A DNA stretch of 64,000 nucleotides from JAADEM01 sp965371855. Lineage in GTDB: Bacteria > Bacteroidota > Bacteroidia > Bacteroidales > Marinilabiliaceae. The DNA lies in assembly GCA_965371855.1 (NCBI GenBank), contig CBDUZZ010000004.1, positions 36,210 to 100,209 on the forward strand. Direction: 5' to 3'. The notes below the pieces were generated by a model that ran no database searches, was not told the origin of the DNA, and worked only from the letters and a program-made list of their open reading frames with translations. The position numbers and the translations under genes are program-made. Positions 27,105 through 35,855 of the stretch are shown one piece after another; position 1 is the stretch's first letter; the number at the start of each line of letters is the position of its first letter.

Positions 27105-27311
27105 GTCCGGCAGCTGCCGGACACCTCTCCTTATCCAAGGAGGGGAAAATATAAACAGAATGTCGTGTGCTAATTTCTCCTCCTTTCGAAGGAGGAGTAC
27201 CTTGCTAAAAGCGAGGGAAGGTGGTTCTATTCGTTCCTTGAAAAAAAATTCCGTATATCCTATTTTTGAGCTTTCGGAGTTTCTTCCCCCCTCTCCTGTG
27301 AGGAGAGGGGG
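27105..27311. repeat. Cluster of GC-rich palindromes in an AT-rich spacer
   Basis: Four hairpins stand in 207 bp: GTCCGGCAGCTGCCGGAC (perfect 18-bp palindrome, 27105-27122); an imperfect one around CTCCTTATCCAAGGAG (27127-27142); CTCCTCCTT, loop TCG, AAGGAGGAG (27177-27197); and CCCCCTCTCCT, loop GTG, AGGAGAGGGGG (27287-27311). The recurring theme is a CTCC..GGAG stem. It is typical of dispersed intergenic elements, with no coding potential. Confidence 0.6.
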
Positions 27312-27391
27312 ACAAAGGGGGTGAGGTGAATTTTTGGCTATTGAAAAAAGTCAGGGCTTCACTTCGAGTGAAACACTGACTGTTAGAAGTT

Positions 27392-27416
27392 CCTTACTCC
27401 TTACTCCTTACTCCTT
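27392..27416. repeat. Tandem CCTTACT heptanucleotide (3.6 copies) overlapping a stop codon
   Basis: Exact 7-bp unit CCTTACT at 27392-27398, 27399-27405, 27406-27412, then CCTT. The array encodes the last six residues (GVRSKE) and the stop of the adjacent minus-strand gene. Confidence 0.85.
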
Positions 27417-30400
27417 TATCTCCATCAACAACAAAAGCCATATAATCAGCAATAATTTTAATCAAGTTCAGATGATATTCATTATATGCATCTTTGACAG
27501 GACTTTGAACTGTTAATATCCCAATAACATTGCCTGAGATTTTTAACGGCACAAAAATCACTGAACGAGGGTTCATATCCCCTGATACCGGCCTCAATTC
27601 TTTTACATAATTATGATACTCATTTTTGATATCTTTCGTGAATATCTCCTGGTCGTTTAAAAGACAGTGTATTGAAAGTCGCTCTGTATCGTCTAACGGA
27701 AATTTGATAAACGGAACCCTCTCTTTATCAATAATTACATTCTGAAAATCAAGCTCACTGGTTTTTTTATTTAATATTCCTAATCCAAACAGACTAACAT
27801 CCATAACCTCTGACATATCCCTGTAACTGTTCATAAAGGCCTGTTCAACCGTTACACCTGATAATACTGAATTCCCAAACTGAGCCAGATTTTTCAGATT
27901 ATCCTGATACTTCTTAACATGATTATTCAGATCGGCTATTTTCCCATCTAACCTGTTGAGTTGCTCCTTTTTCTTATGAATTATGTCTTTTTGTTTTTGT
28001 ATCTCTGACGATTTTGAATCGAGCAAAGACTTCATGTCACGCCGAAACAACAAATTCCTATCCCGCCATGCCCTAATAATTATACCGGCAACAGCCATCA
28101 AAAATACAAAGATTAATAATTTCAATGCTGTTGTTTGCCACCATGCCGGCTTAACAGTAAACGAAAAAACAGCAGGTTCTTCATTCCATATTCCACTATT
28201 ATTACATGCTTTTACATAAAAGGTGTAGTTTCCGGGAGATAAGGAAGAATATACCGCACGGTTATTTTTTGTTTCAGGTAAATAATCAGTTTCAACAGGG
28301 TCAAGCTTCCACATGTATCTAACTTTCTCAGGAACAGTAAAGCACAACCCATCAAACGAAAAACTAATATGATTCTTGTTATGAGGCAATTTTAAATTAA
28401 CCGGCATATTCAACCAACGAGAAATAGAGTCATACATTTCACGGTACGGCTGCTCATTCCAGTTAACCTGTTTAAAGCCAATTTCTATGTTACTAATATA
28501 TACCGGAGGCGGCAAATAATTAGTTCGTCTGTTCGAAGGATTATATTTAATTGCACCTTTTATGGTTCCGAACCAAAGATTACCCTCATTATCTTTAAAA
28601 TTGGCATTTCCGTTATTCTCAATGCCAACAAAACCATCATATTTCCCAAAATTATCTATTGAAATAATATCTCCTGAATTACTCAAAGTAAGCTTATCAA
28701 CCCCGTTTTGGGTACCTGCCCAAATATTCCCATCATCATCGCAAATAACCGAATAGATATTATCAGATGCTAATCCGTAAGAAGCATCAATAACAGTAAA
28801 TCTATCTCCATCAAACCTCAGTAATCCATTAGTGAAAGAGGCAAACCAAATATTGCCATACTTATCCTCTGCTGCTTGCAATATATAGGAAATATCAAGG
28901 TTGTACTTTTTATTCACACTCACCATTCCACTGTCACTGTATAACCAAATTCCCTTGTCTGAACAAACCCAAACATTACTGTTTGAGTCAACAAAAAGAT
29001 CGGTTGTTGCAAACACATTATACAACGAATTCGTTTTATTATATGCTGTAACACTACCATTTATGCTTTTCACTACTCCTTCTCCATAAGTAGCAAAAAA
29101 CAACGTATCCCCAATTGTCTCAATATCCAATACAGGAAGGGGATGATCCAGTCCGTATTTCTTATTACAAGCAGAAAAATATTTGCCATCGAATTCATAC
29201 AAACCTGATAAAGTACCCAACAATAATAAACCGGGTTTTACTTCATGCATTGAGCTAATGTAGCCTTTTCTTCCCTCACCTTTCCTGTTTTCAACCCTTA
29301 CTTCATTTCCATCATATATGTTCAAGCATCCATTATTACCGCCAAAATAATATATCCCTTTAGAATCCTGAAAAATGGAACGGACGATACTATTCGAGAG
29401 TCCGCTCCTTGTATCAAATGTTATAAAAAGATCGTTGCTGTAACGAACCAAACCTGCACCCAATGTACCAAACCAGAAATTACCTTCTGCGTCTTCGTGT
29501 ACATTCCTAACGGAGCTAATCGGTAATCCATTTTTTTCATTGAAAACCTTCCACTCTCCTTTACTAAATCTAAGTACTCCGGAATTAAAAAAACTTAGCC
29601 ATACGCCACCGGCTCTGTCCTGATAACTATTAGTTATACTATTCGCGCTATATCCTTCCGGCAAAACAATATCCTTAATGAGTTCTGATGACCGGTAAAT
29701 CTGAAGTTTTCTGTTTCTGTTTAATCTATCAAAAGATATTGTCCATATATTCTTATTCCTGTCAGATAACAACGGCACATACAACTTTTCGTCTGACACA
29801 GGAAGAATATCAGAAGTTGTTAATTCGTCTGATATTAAATTATAATAACCTTTTTGCGTAGTAATTATCAAATGATTACTATTCAACATGGTAATATATA
29901 TGACAGGGTTATCTTCCGTAAGTTCATCAAACAGGTCATAAGCATTCACAACTGAATCATTTCTTATTCTGAAAAAACCCTTCTTCCCGTCAGAAAGATT
30001 AGTATGCAACCAGATGTTGCCACCAGAAGTTTCAAAAAACTTCATACCATTTCTAAACAACGTACTATCAGATATAAGAACCTTATTAAATATTTTCCCG
30101 TCGTACCTAAGAATGGCACCGGGACTACCTACCCACAAATCAAAATTATTATCCTGATATAATCCAAAAATTATATTCTCATTTAAACCGTTTTTTCTGG
30201 TATAAATATCAAAACTTCTGCCATTAAAACGACACAATCCACCCCCATTAGTACCTATCCAAATATAACCAAGGTGATCCTCCATTATAGCCTGAACTTC
30301 TGACTGAGGCAATCCTTCCTCTAATGAATACTGACTAAGATGGTAAAACTGAGCCTCTACCTTAAAATAGAGTCCAATAAACAAAATAATAAAAAACAGA

Positions 30401-30426
30401 AATATTTTATAAGCCGGCTGTTTCAT
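27394..30426 (-). CDS. Two-component-type beta-propeller sensor with Y_Y_Y and GAF domains, no kinase
   Basis: 1010 aa. A signal peptide/anchor (residues 5-25) precedes about 14 regulator-propeller repeats, with recurring motifs such as HLGYIWIGTNGGGLCRF, GNFWFGTLGAGLVRY, GNIWAGTQNGVDKL and NLWFGTIKGAIKYNP. Together they form two seven-bladed propellers (about 30-650). A Y_Y_Y domain follows (ISFSFDGLCFTVPEKVRYMW, about 680-770), then one membrane helix (LKLLIFVFLMAVAGIIIRAW). A coiled coil (SSEIQKQKDIIHKKKEQLN) leads to a C-terminal GAF domain (about 835-1000) in place of the usual HisKA/HATPase/REC/AraC output. It senses extracellular ligands, but how it signals inward is not evident. Its C-terminal tail is encoded by a heptanucleotide array. 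Confidence 0.9.
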   Translation of the reverse strand: MKQPAYKIFLFFIILFIGLYFKVEAQFYHLSQYSLEEGLPQSEVQAIMEDHLGYIWIGTNGGGLCRFNGRSFDIYTRKNGLNENIIFGLYQDNNFDLWVGSPGAILRYDGKIFNKVLISDSTLFRNGMKFFETSGGNIWLHTNLSDGKKGFFRIRNDSVVNAYDLFDELTEDNPVIYITMLNSNHLIITTQKGYYNLISDELTTSDILPVSDEKLYVPLLSDRNKNIWTISFDRLNRNRKLQIYRSSELIKDIVLPEGYSANSITNSYQDRAGGVWLSFFNSGVLRFSKGEWKVFNEKNGLPISSVRNVHEDAEGNFWFGTLGAGLVRYSNDLFITFDTRSGLSNSIVRSIFQDSKGIYYFGGNNGCLNIYDGNEVRVENRKGEGRKGYISSMHEVKPGLLLLGTLSGLYEFDGKYFSACNKKYGLDHPLPVLDIETIGDTLFFATYGEGVVKSINGSVTAYNKTNSLYNVFATTDLFVDSNSNVWVCSDKGIWLYSDSGMVSVNKKYNLDISYILQAAEDKYGNIWFASFTNGLLRFDGDRFTVIDASYGLASDNIYSVICDDDGNIWAGTQNGVDKLTLSNSGDIISIDNFGKYDGFVGIENNGNANFKDNEGNLWFGTIKGAIKYNPSNRRTNYLPPPVYISNIEIGFKQVNWNEQPYREMYDSISRWLNMPVNLKLPHNKNHISFSFDGLCFTVPEKVRYMWKLDPVETDYLPETKNNRAVYSSLSPGNYTFYVKACNNSGIWNEEPAVFSFTVKPAWWQTTALKLLIFVFLMAVAGIIIRAWRDRNLLFRRDMKSLLDSKSSEIQKQKDIIHKKKEQLNRLDGKIADLNNHVKKYQDNLKNLAQFGNSVLSGVTVEQAFMNSYRDMSEVMDVSLFGLGILNKKTSELDFQNVIIDKERVPFIKFPLDDTERLSIHCLLNDQEIFTKDIKNEYHNYVKELRPVSGDMNPRSVIFVPLKISGNVIGILTVQSPVKDAYNEYHLNLIKIIADYMAFVVDGDKGVRSKE

Positions 30427-30485
30427 CTTTTAAAAGTACCCAATATATATATATACTGCAAAACAAAATCAAAAATAATTACAGA

Positions 30486-31994
30486 TTAAAATCTGAAATA
30501 TATAAAAGGCTGCAAATCTGCCTGATGAAAGATATGAATTAGATATAGGATAAAAGCTGACAATAAGATTTTCATCGGAACAGGAGCCTTATAAAAGATT
30601 TTTTTTATGGAGTTTTTAAAATTTTCTGGCAACCAGTGGATAGAAAAGCCGATAATCAGGTATGCAAAAATATATGGTTGATTTTGTATGATATCCGGAA
30701 ATAAATTAAACTGAAAAGCATTAATGATTCTGTGTCCCATTACATGCACTGTTTCCAGCGAATGAGCCCTGAAAATGACCCAGGTAAGAACAATAAAATT
30801 AAATGTGATAAACCATCCCAAAGGTTTTGGGAATGATATTTTCAACTTTTCAAATGTCCATGAAAACATCTTATTAACCACTAACCCAATTCCATGCATC
30901 ACCCCCCAAATGACAAAACGCAAACTTGCTCCATGCCATAATCCTCCAAGCAACATAGTAATCATTACATTTAATCCGGTTCTAAAAGTACCCTTTCTGC
31001 TTCCACCTAATGGAATATACAAATAATCTCTGAGCCAAAATGATAGCGACATATGCCACCTTCGCCAGAAACTAACCAGTGAAGTCGCTTTATATGGAGC
31101 ATTAAAATTTTGCGGCAGTTTAAATCCCAACAACAGTGCCAGTCCGATTGCAATATCAGTATACCCCGAAAAATCACAGTATATTTGCAATGCATAACTA
31201 TAAATTGCAGTTACTATCTCAATGCCTGAATACACTTCAGGGCTTTCAAAAACACGATCTATAATATTTACCGACAGGTAATCAGAAATAACCATTTTCT
31301 TGAAAAGCCCACCGAGTATTAACAGTATGGCTTTCCATACAGCACGTTCCGAAACATGATAAGGCTTATTAAGCTGTGGAATAAACTGACTTGCACGCAC
31401 TATAGGCCCTGCAATAAGCTGAGGGAAAAAGGAGACATAAAATCCAAAGTCTATAATATTATTAACGGGAGCTATCCGCTTACGGTAAACATCAATTGAA
31501 TAACTTAATGTTTGGAAAGTGAAAAAAGATATCCCGACAGGAAGAGTTATGTTGGAAATATCAAATGACGAATAAAACAACTGATTGCTTATATCTGCAA
31601 GATAATCAACAGGAATAATGCTTTCATGAAAAACATTGTTAAAAACACCTACAAAGAAAAACAGATATTTAAAATACGCTAATAATGAAAGGTTCAATAC
31701 GATACTAAGCGACAACAGCAATTTACGCACTACCTTCTTTGAGGCTCTGCCTAAAGCTAATCCAATGGAATAATCAGTTATTGTTGATATCAGAAGTAAC
31801 GAAAAAAAATAACCTCCGGTTTTATAGTAAAAAAACAGACTAACCAGAAACAAAAAAAGGATTCGTAATGATTTATTTTTATAGACAAAGGCATGGCTTA
31901 GCAGTACCACTCCGAAAAATATCCAGAAAGCGGTATTGGTAAAAAGAAACAACGCTTCGTTTTGTTGTTTTAATATATTGATAAAGTATTCCAT
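30486..31994 (-). CDS. MBOAT family membrane-bound O-acyltransferase (AlgI/PatA-like)
   Basis: 502 aa with about 11 hydrophobic segments. MBOAT landmarks are NITLPVGISFFTFQTLSYSI, FFPQLIAGPIVRASQFIPQL, YCDFSGYTDIAIGLALLLGF, FWRRWHMSLSFWLRDYLYIP and the catalytic histidine in LLGGLWHGASLRFVIWG (about residue 353). These enzymes move an acetyl group from the cytoplasm to a periplasmic acceptor. The SGNH protein gene immediately upstream (19-bp gap) is the expected transfer partner, as in AlgI-AlgX/PatA-PatB pairs. The acceptor could be an exopolysaccharide or peptidoglycan; a transglycosylase gene follows upstream. Confidence 0.93.
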   Translation of the reverse strand: MEYFINILKQQNEALFLFTNTAFWIFFGVVLLSHAFVYKNKSLRILFLFLVSLFFYYKTGGYFFSLLLISTITDYSIGLALGRASKKVVRKLLLSLSIVLNLSLLAYFKYLFFFVGVFNNVFHESIIPVDYLADISNQLFYSSFDISNITLPVGISFFTFQTLSYSIDVYRKRIAPVNNIIDFGFYVSFFPQLIAGPIVRASQFIPQLNKPYHVSERAVWKAILLILGGLFKKMVISDYLSVNIIDRVFESPEVYSGIEIVTAIYSYALQIYCDFSGYTDIAIGLALLLGFKLPQNFNAPYKATSLVSFWRRWHMSLSFWLRDYLYIPLGGSRKGTFRTGLNVMITMLLGGLWHGASLRFVIWGVMHGIGLVVNKMFSWTFEKLKISFPKPLGWFITFNFIVLTWVIFRAHSLETVHVMGHRIINAFQFNLFPDIIQNQPYIFAYLIIGFSIHWLPENFKNSIKKIFYKAPVPMKILLSAFILYLIHIFHQADLQPFIYFRF

Positions 31995-32000
31995 TTTGTC

Positions 32001-32035
32001 TGTTAGCTGTTAGCTATTGGCTATTAGTTGTTAAT
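32001..32035. repeat. Five degenerate heptads overlapping a stop codon
   Basis: Plus-strand units TGTTAGC, TGTTAGC, TATTGGC, TATTAGT, TGTTAAT in perfect 7-bp register. The array contains the last residues and the TAG stop (32014-32016) of the SGNH gene, and ends 6 bases before the MBOAT start codon. Confidence 0.75.
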
Positions 32036-33483
32036 TTTTCATATTCTGTTGTTGCTTTTACTCTTTCGTATTTAACCTCCTTTTTGTTACTTTCAGTACT
32101 ATCTATAACGGCATAAAGACTTTTCAGCATCATATCAGCCACCCGCTTACCACCTCGTTTAGTGAAATGAATGTAATCAGATATTGCAAGAGGGGGCTCC
32201 TGATTAACCCATTCAATTATAGCACCTTTCCCTCCCATTGCGTTGTACAGGTCAAAAAACGCGACTCCACTATTTGATGCCGCAGCTTTCTGGGCTTTGT
32301 TAATTGCTGCAATATGGTCATACGATGTCTCTTCTCCTTCGTCAAGATATGCGGCATCGCCGGTTCCAACAACAATAACAGGACATCCGGGAGCCAGCTT
32401 TTTTAATATTTTCAGTTGCCTCTCCAGTTTAATTTGATAAAACCTGAAATCATATGTTTTAGTAGGGATCATATTTGTTCCAAACTGAAAAATAATCAAT
32501 CCCACATCCATATAGCTTACCATAGTTTTAAAAAGGTCACGGTTTGTTTTATGTAACCATGGTGTGGACTGCCCCCTTAATGCAAGATTATCAACAGCAA
32601 CACCGGCAAGGCTATCAAGAGCACAGCCCAAAAATGGAGGAGAAGAAGCAGACCTGAACATCAGCTTCAGCTTAGGCACATTATCTTCAAACTCCCAGTT
32701 AATCTCAGTTATACCGTCGCTCTGCTCAAGGGTGTCAGAAATCACTTCTGTTTTGCCAATGTAACCGTTTACGTATAACGTATCCTTTATCTCACCAAGA
32801 AACAGACGGACTTTATAATATTTTTTTGCTTTGTCTTCTGCCCAGGGGGAAGGTAGGAATCTGAAACCACTGTTAGTACCGGTTCTGAACTTTGCAATAG
32901 TGCCCATAATTCCATATTGCTTATCTTTCAAGGCTTTTTTCCGTGAATATATCTTATAAACAGTCCAATCTCCATAACTATCCAGCCATACCGAAGGATT
33001 CAATTTTTGAGGGTCTACTACGGTAAACAACCCGGGCCCTGTACCTCCAAATCTTTCCTGTAACGATTCACGTATATACCGTGTTATTCTGTCTCCCTCA
33101 ATCTGGGAATCACCCATGTGCAAAACCCTTATAGTTTTACCCGTTTTTTTGGTTTTCCCGGCTTTTTGGAAGAATTCGTACAACAATGCAAAAGTCTCAT
33201 CAGGAAGAGTTAGGTTAGGAATGTCAATCCTAAGTAATGTATCTTTAACACTCAATGTATCCTGCTGTGCAACTGAGTTAATAACAGTAATTGTGTCCTT
33301 GAATACTGTAGATGAAGAGTCACGATACTCCCCATTTTGATAAAACAATGACGAATCAATGGAGTTTTCAGAGAACTTCAATTCCGGCAGTGAGATAATA
33401 TTTGCAGGGATAATGTAAACAAGACCTACAAACACAAGCATTATTGATATATAATAAACAAATATTTTCCCCGGTCGGCCCAT
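32014..33483 (-). CDS. SGNH/GDSL-family esterase or acetyltransferase partner of the MBOAT protein
   Basis: 489 aa. An N-terminal membrane helix (FVYYISIMLVFVGLVYIIP, 8-26) puts the catalytic domain in the periplasm. Block I is RVLHMGDSQIEGDRI (nucleophile Ser near 125), block III is IIFQFGTNMIP, and block V is the Asp/His pair in SDYIHFTKRGGKRVA. An inserted beta domain lies between blocks I and III. With the MBOAT gene 19 bp downstream it forms a likely O-acetylation pair, with MBOAT flipping the acyl group and the SGNH protein transferring it. The C-terminal Lys/Glu-rich tail is of low complexity. Confidence 0.87.
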   Translation of the reverse strand: MGRPGKIFVYYISIMLVFVGLVYIIPANIISLPELKFSENSIDSSLFYQNGEYRDSSSTVFKDTITVINSVAQQDTLSVKDTLLRIDIPNLTLPDETFALLYEFFQKAGKTKKTGKTIRVLHMGDSQIEGDRITRYIRESLQERFGGTGPGLFTVVDPQKLNPSVWLDSYGDWTVYKIYSRKKALKDKQYGIMGTIAKFRTGTNSGFRFLPSPWAEDKAKKYYKVRLFLGEIKDTLYVNGYIGKTEVISDTLEQSDGITEINWEFEDNVPKLKLMFRSASSPPFLGCALDSLAGVAVDNLALRGQSTPWLHKTNRDLFKTMVSYMDVGLIIFQFGTNMIPTKTYDFRFYQIKLERQLKILKKLAPGCPVIVVGTGDAAYLDEGEETSYDHIAAINKAQKAAASNSGVAFFDLYNAMGGKGAIIEWVNQEPPLAISDYIHFTKRGGKRVADMMLKSLYAVIDSTESNKKEVKYERVKATTEYEKLTTNSQ

Positions 33484-33509
33484 AGAGAATGGTAATTTGT
33501 TGATGTGGT

Positions 33510-33586
33510 GATTTGCTGATGCCGCTAGTACACTAATCCTTTAAATAATCAATCAAAAACTCTTCTAATTATCACATCAGCAAATC
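33510..33586. repeat. Inverted repeat and heptad-like spacer between the SGNH gene and mltD
   Basis: GATTTGCTGAT (33510-33520) is matched by ATCAGCAAATC (33576-33586). The sequence next to the mltD stop reads in heptads on the minus strand (CTGATTA ACAGATT / TGCTGAT GTGATAA). Confidence 0.5.
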
Positions 33587-33596
33587 TGTTAATCAG

Positions 33597-35183
33597 CTAA
33601 GATTTCTTTTTTATTTTAAGTCTTTGACCCGGAGATATTTTTTTTACATCTTCTATATTATTCAGCTTCATGATGCTTTCATTTGTTACACCACTATATT
33701 TCTTTGCTATAGTCCATAAGTTATCCCCATTTCTGACAGTATAATAGATATATGAATTATCCTCCGGCTCTTTTATGACAACATTATTCTTTTTAACAGA
33801 AGTAGTTTTTCCTATTGACGCCTGCTTTTGAGCATAAGTCATTGTATTAAACTTTTTATACTTTCCTTCTTTACTCTTAGGAACATATACTACAAGTTTT
33901 TGACCTACCCTTATCAAATTTCTGTTTATATTATTCCAGTATCTAAGGTCAGAAGTTCTCACATGAAACCATTGAGCAATAAGGCCAACTGCATCCCCCT
34001 GTTTAACGGTATAATATACTTTTCCGGAGCCTTTGGGAGCAACCGGAGCATAATATGTTTTTGATGGACCAACAACAAGCTTCCCCTCAGGAAAATATTT
34101 TGCCTTGTTATAATTATATATTGCATCTTCAATAGCAACAAAATCAGTAACATAATCAAACCCCAATCTCAAAGGATATACTTTCTTCCCCACAGGGATA
34201 ACATCTCTTCTGTACTGAGGATTCAAATCTCTTAAATAATCAACCTTTATATTCATCATCTCAGCTACCTGCTTAAAGTGAAGAGGTTTGGTAATCATGA
34301 TAGTATCAGTTGTTTTTGGCAAAGATGAAGCAGCAGCATACAGATAGTGTTCTTCCGAATAGGTCATGGTATAAGCTGCAGCAATAAAAGCAGGCACATA
34401 TCCTCTGGTTTCACGTGGAAGGTAATAATAAATTTTCCAAAAATCTCTTTGTCCACCAGCTCTGCGAATTGCTTTATTAACATTTCCCGGGCCACAGTTA
34501 TAAGCAGCAATAGCTAACAACCAGTCATCATATATTTTATGAAGATCTTCTAAAAAATGAACTGCTGAAACCGTTGATTTGGCAGGGTCCTTACGCTCAT
34601 CAATAAATGAATTAATCTCCAAGCCATATCTTTTACCGGTATAATACATAAACTGCCACAGACCTGATGCACCGGCACGACTAAAAGCCCTTGGATTAAG
34701 AGCAGATTCAATAACAGGCAGATACTTAAGCTCCAATGGCATATTCCTGGCATCCAACTCTGCCTCAAACATTGGAAAATAATACTCTGAAAGTCCCAAC
34801 ATACCCTGTACCTGTTCTCTTCTTCGAATTGTGTACAACTCTATGTACGACCTTACCTTGTTATTGAATACAAGCGGGATTGGCGATACTATATCAGCCA
34901 ACCGTTTAATATAAACTGAGTCCGGTAGTTTTTTCAATACCGAATCGGTCATGGCCGGTACTGAATCAAGCACCATATCTGTAGCCGTTTTCCCAACATA
35001 CCACAGATTTAGCAGGCTATCCAGGTTACCTGTCATAACAGGAGGTGGAGTTATACGCCCATCCAACTCTAATGTATCCTTCTCTATTTCAATAGAGTCT
35101 ACATCTATTAAATTCATGGCAAAACTGCCAACCTCAACCAAAATAAAAATCCCCAATAAAAATCCCCTAATCATCTTTTTCAT
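33597..35183 (-). CDS. mltD: Membrane-bound lytic murein transglycosylase, MltD-like, with LysM domains
   Basis: Cleaves peptidoglycan glycan strands with 1,6-anhydro product formation. A signal peptide (residues 1-22) is followed by a linker and an SLT goose-lysozyme-like domain (about 125-280). The catalytic Glu is in LPVIESALNPRAFSR (about residue 157), with GASGLWQFMYYTGKRYGL and AIAAYNCGPGNVNKAIRRAG. Two LysM modules follow (YYTVKQGDAVGLIAQWF from ~362 and YYTVRNGDNLWTIAKKYS from ~475), and a third degenerate one may sit near 300. 528 aa. It is directly upstream of the O-acetylation pair and downstream of the ParAB block. Confidence 0.92.
   Translation of the reverse strand: MKKMIRGFLLGIFILVEVGSFAMNLIDVDSIEIEKDTLELDGRITPPPVMTGNLDSLLNLWYVGKTATDMVLDSVPAMTDSVLKKLPDSVYIKRLADIVSPIPLVFNNKVRSYIELYTIRRREQVQGMLGLSEYYFPMFEAELDARNMPLELKYLPVIESALNPRAFSRAGASGLWQFMYYTGKRYGLEINSFIDERKDPAKSTVSAVHFLEDLHKIYDDWLLAIAAYNCGPGNVNKAIRRAGGQRDFWKIYYYLPRETRGYVPAFIAAAYTMTYSEEHYLYAAASSLPKTTDTIMITKPLHFKQVAEMMNIKVDYLRDLNPQYRRDVIPVGKKVYPLRLGFDYVTDFVAIEDAIYNYNKAKYFPEGKLVVGPSKTYYAPVAPKGSGKVYYTVKQGDAVGLIAQWFHVRTSDLRYWNNINRNLIRVGQKLVVYVPKSKEGKYKKFNTMTYAQKQASIGKTTSVKKNNVVIKEPEDNSYIYYTVRNGDNLWTIAKKYSGVTNESIMKLNNIEDVKKISPGQRLKIKKKS
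34407..34422. promoter_or_regulatory. parS-like 16-mer inside mltD
   Basis: Minus strand reads CCTTCCACGTGAAACC. Against the widely conserved parS consensus TGTTnCACGTGAAACA it differs only at positions 1, 2 and 16. It lies about 1.4 kb downstream of parB. It also encodes a conserved LPRET motif of MltD, so the resemblance may be constrained by protein coding. Confidence 0.35.
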
Positions 35184-35191
35184 TCCTTCAC

Positions 35192-35836
35192 TTAAAAATT
35201 AAAACTTAACCTCAACCCTGCACCAGCATATTTTGACTGATAAGGATCAATTAAAACAGGATCTATCTTTAACGACAGATCATCACTTATATCAAAATCA
35301 CTTAGATGAGCATCAACACTAGCATCCACAAGGTTTAACACATATATTAATGCCATACCGATAAAACTGAGGTCGCGATACCTCCTGTAATAATCCTTTT
35401 TATTACCCAATGCACTTTGAAACCAGGTGGCATTTTGCGGATTCTGTAAATCCTCCTCTGACCATGATGGCGGCAAAAAATTCAGATAACTTTTATTATT
35501 TGGATCCTGAATAATAAAATCGCGATATGCAGCTTTGTACTCCCTGTAATATTTTGCATTGAATGATACTGCATATCCCATAGCTCCAATTCCTATATAT
35601 AAGATAGGTATCTTCCAATATTTTCGGTTATAGGCTTGTCCTAAACCAGGCAAAACCGCTGAATAAAAAGTTGCTTTGTGAGGAGAATAGAATCTCTCTT
35701 TTTTTACATCATCAAGCGTAGCAATAGTATCAACAGGCAGAGTTAACGTGTCTTGTTGTGAGAATATGTTATTTGAGGCCAGTAGCCAACAAAACATAAA
35801 CAGAATAAATAATTTATCACCTTTTTGCCTCAACAC
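35192..35836 (-). CDS. DUF5683 family protein
   Basis: About 214 aa with a signal peptide (LFILFMFCWLLASNNIFSQ). The frame extends back to 35905, but those codons lie inside the end of parB. A GTG at 35834-35836, 19 bases after the parB stop and just ahead of the signal peptide, is the more likely start. The body has YSAVLPGLGQAYNRKYWKIP, then membrane-like GIGAMGYAVSFNAKYYREY, and ends KYAGAGLRLSFNF with a terminal Phe, like an outer-membrane-associated protein. In many Bacteroidota this gene sits after parAB, as here. Function unknown. Confidence 0.82.
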   Translation of the reverse strand: MLRQKGDKLFILFMFCWLLASNNIFSQQDTLTLPVDTIATLDDVKKERFYSPHKATFYSAVLPGLGQAYNRKYWKIPILYIGIGAMGYAVSFNAKYYREYKAAYRDFIIQDPNNKSYLNFLPPSWSEEDLQNPQNATWFQSALGNKKDYYRRYRDLSFIGMALIYVLNLVDASVDAHLSDFDISDDLSLKIDPVLIDPYQSKYAGAGLRLSFNF

Positions 35837-35855
35837 AGTATCTTCAATACAACAA

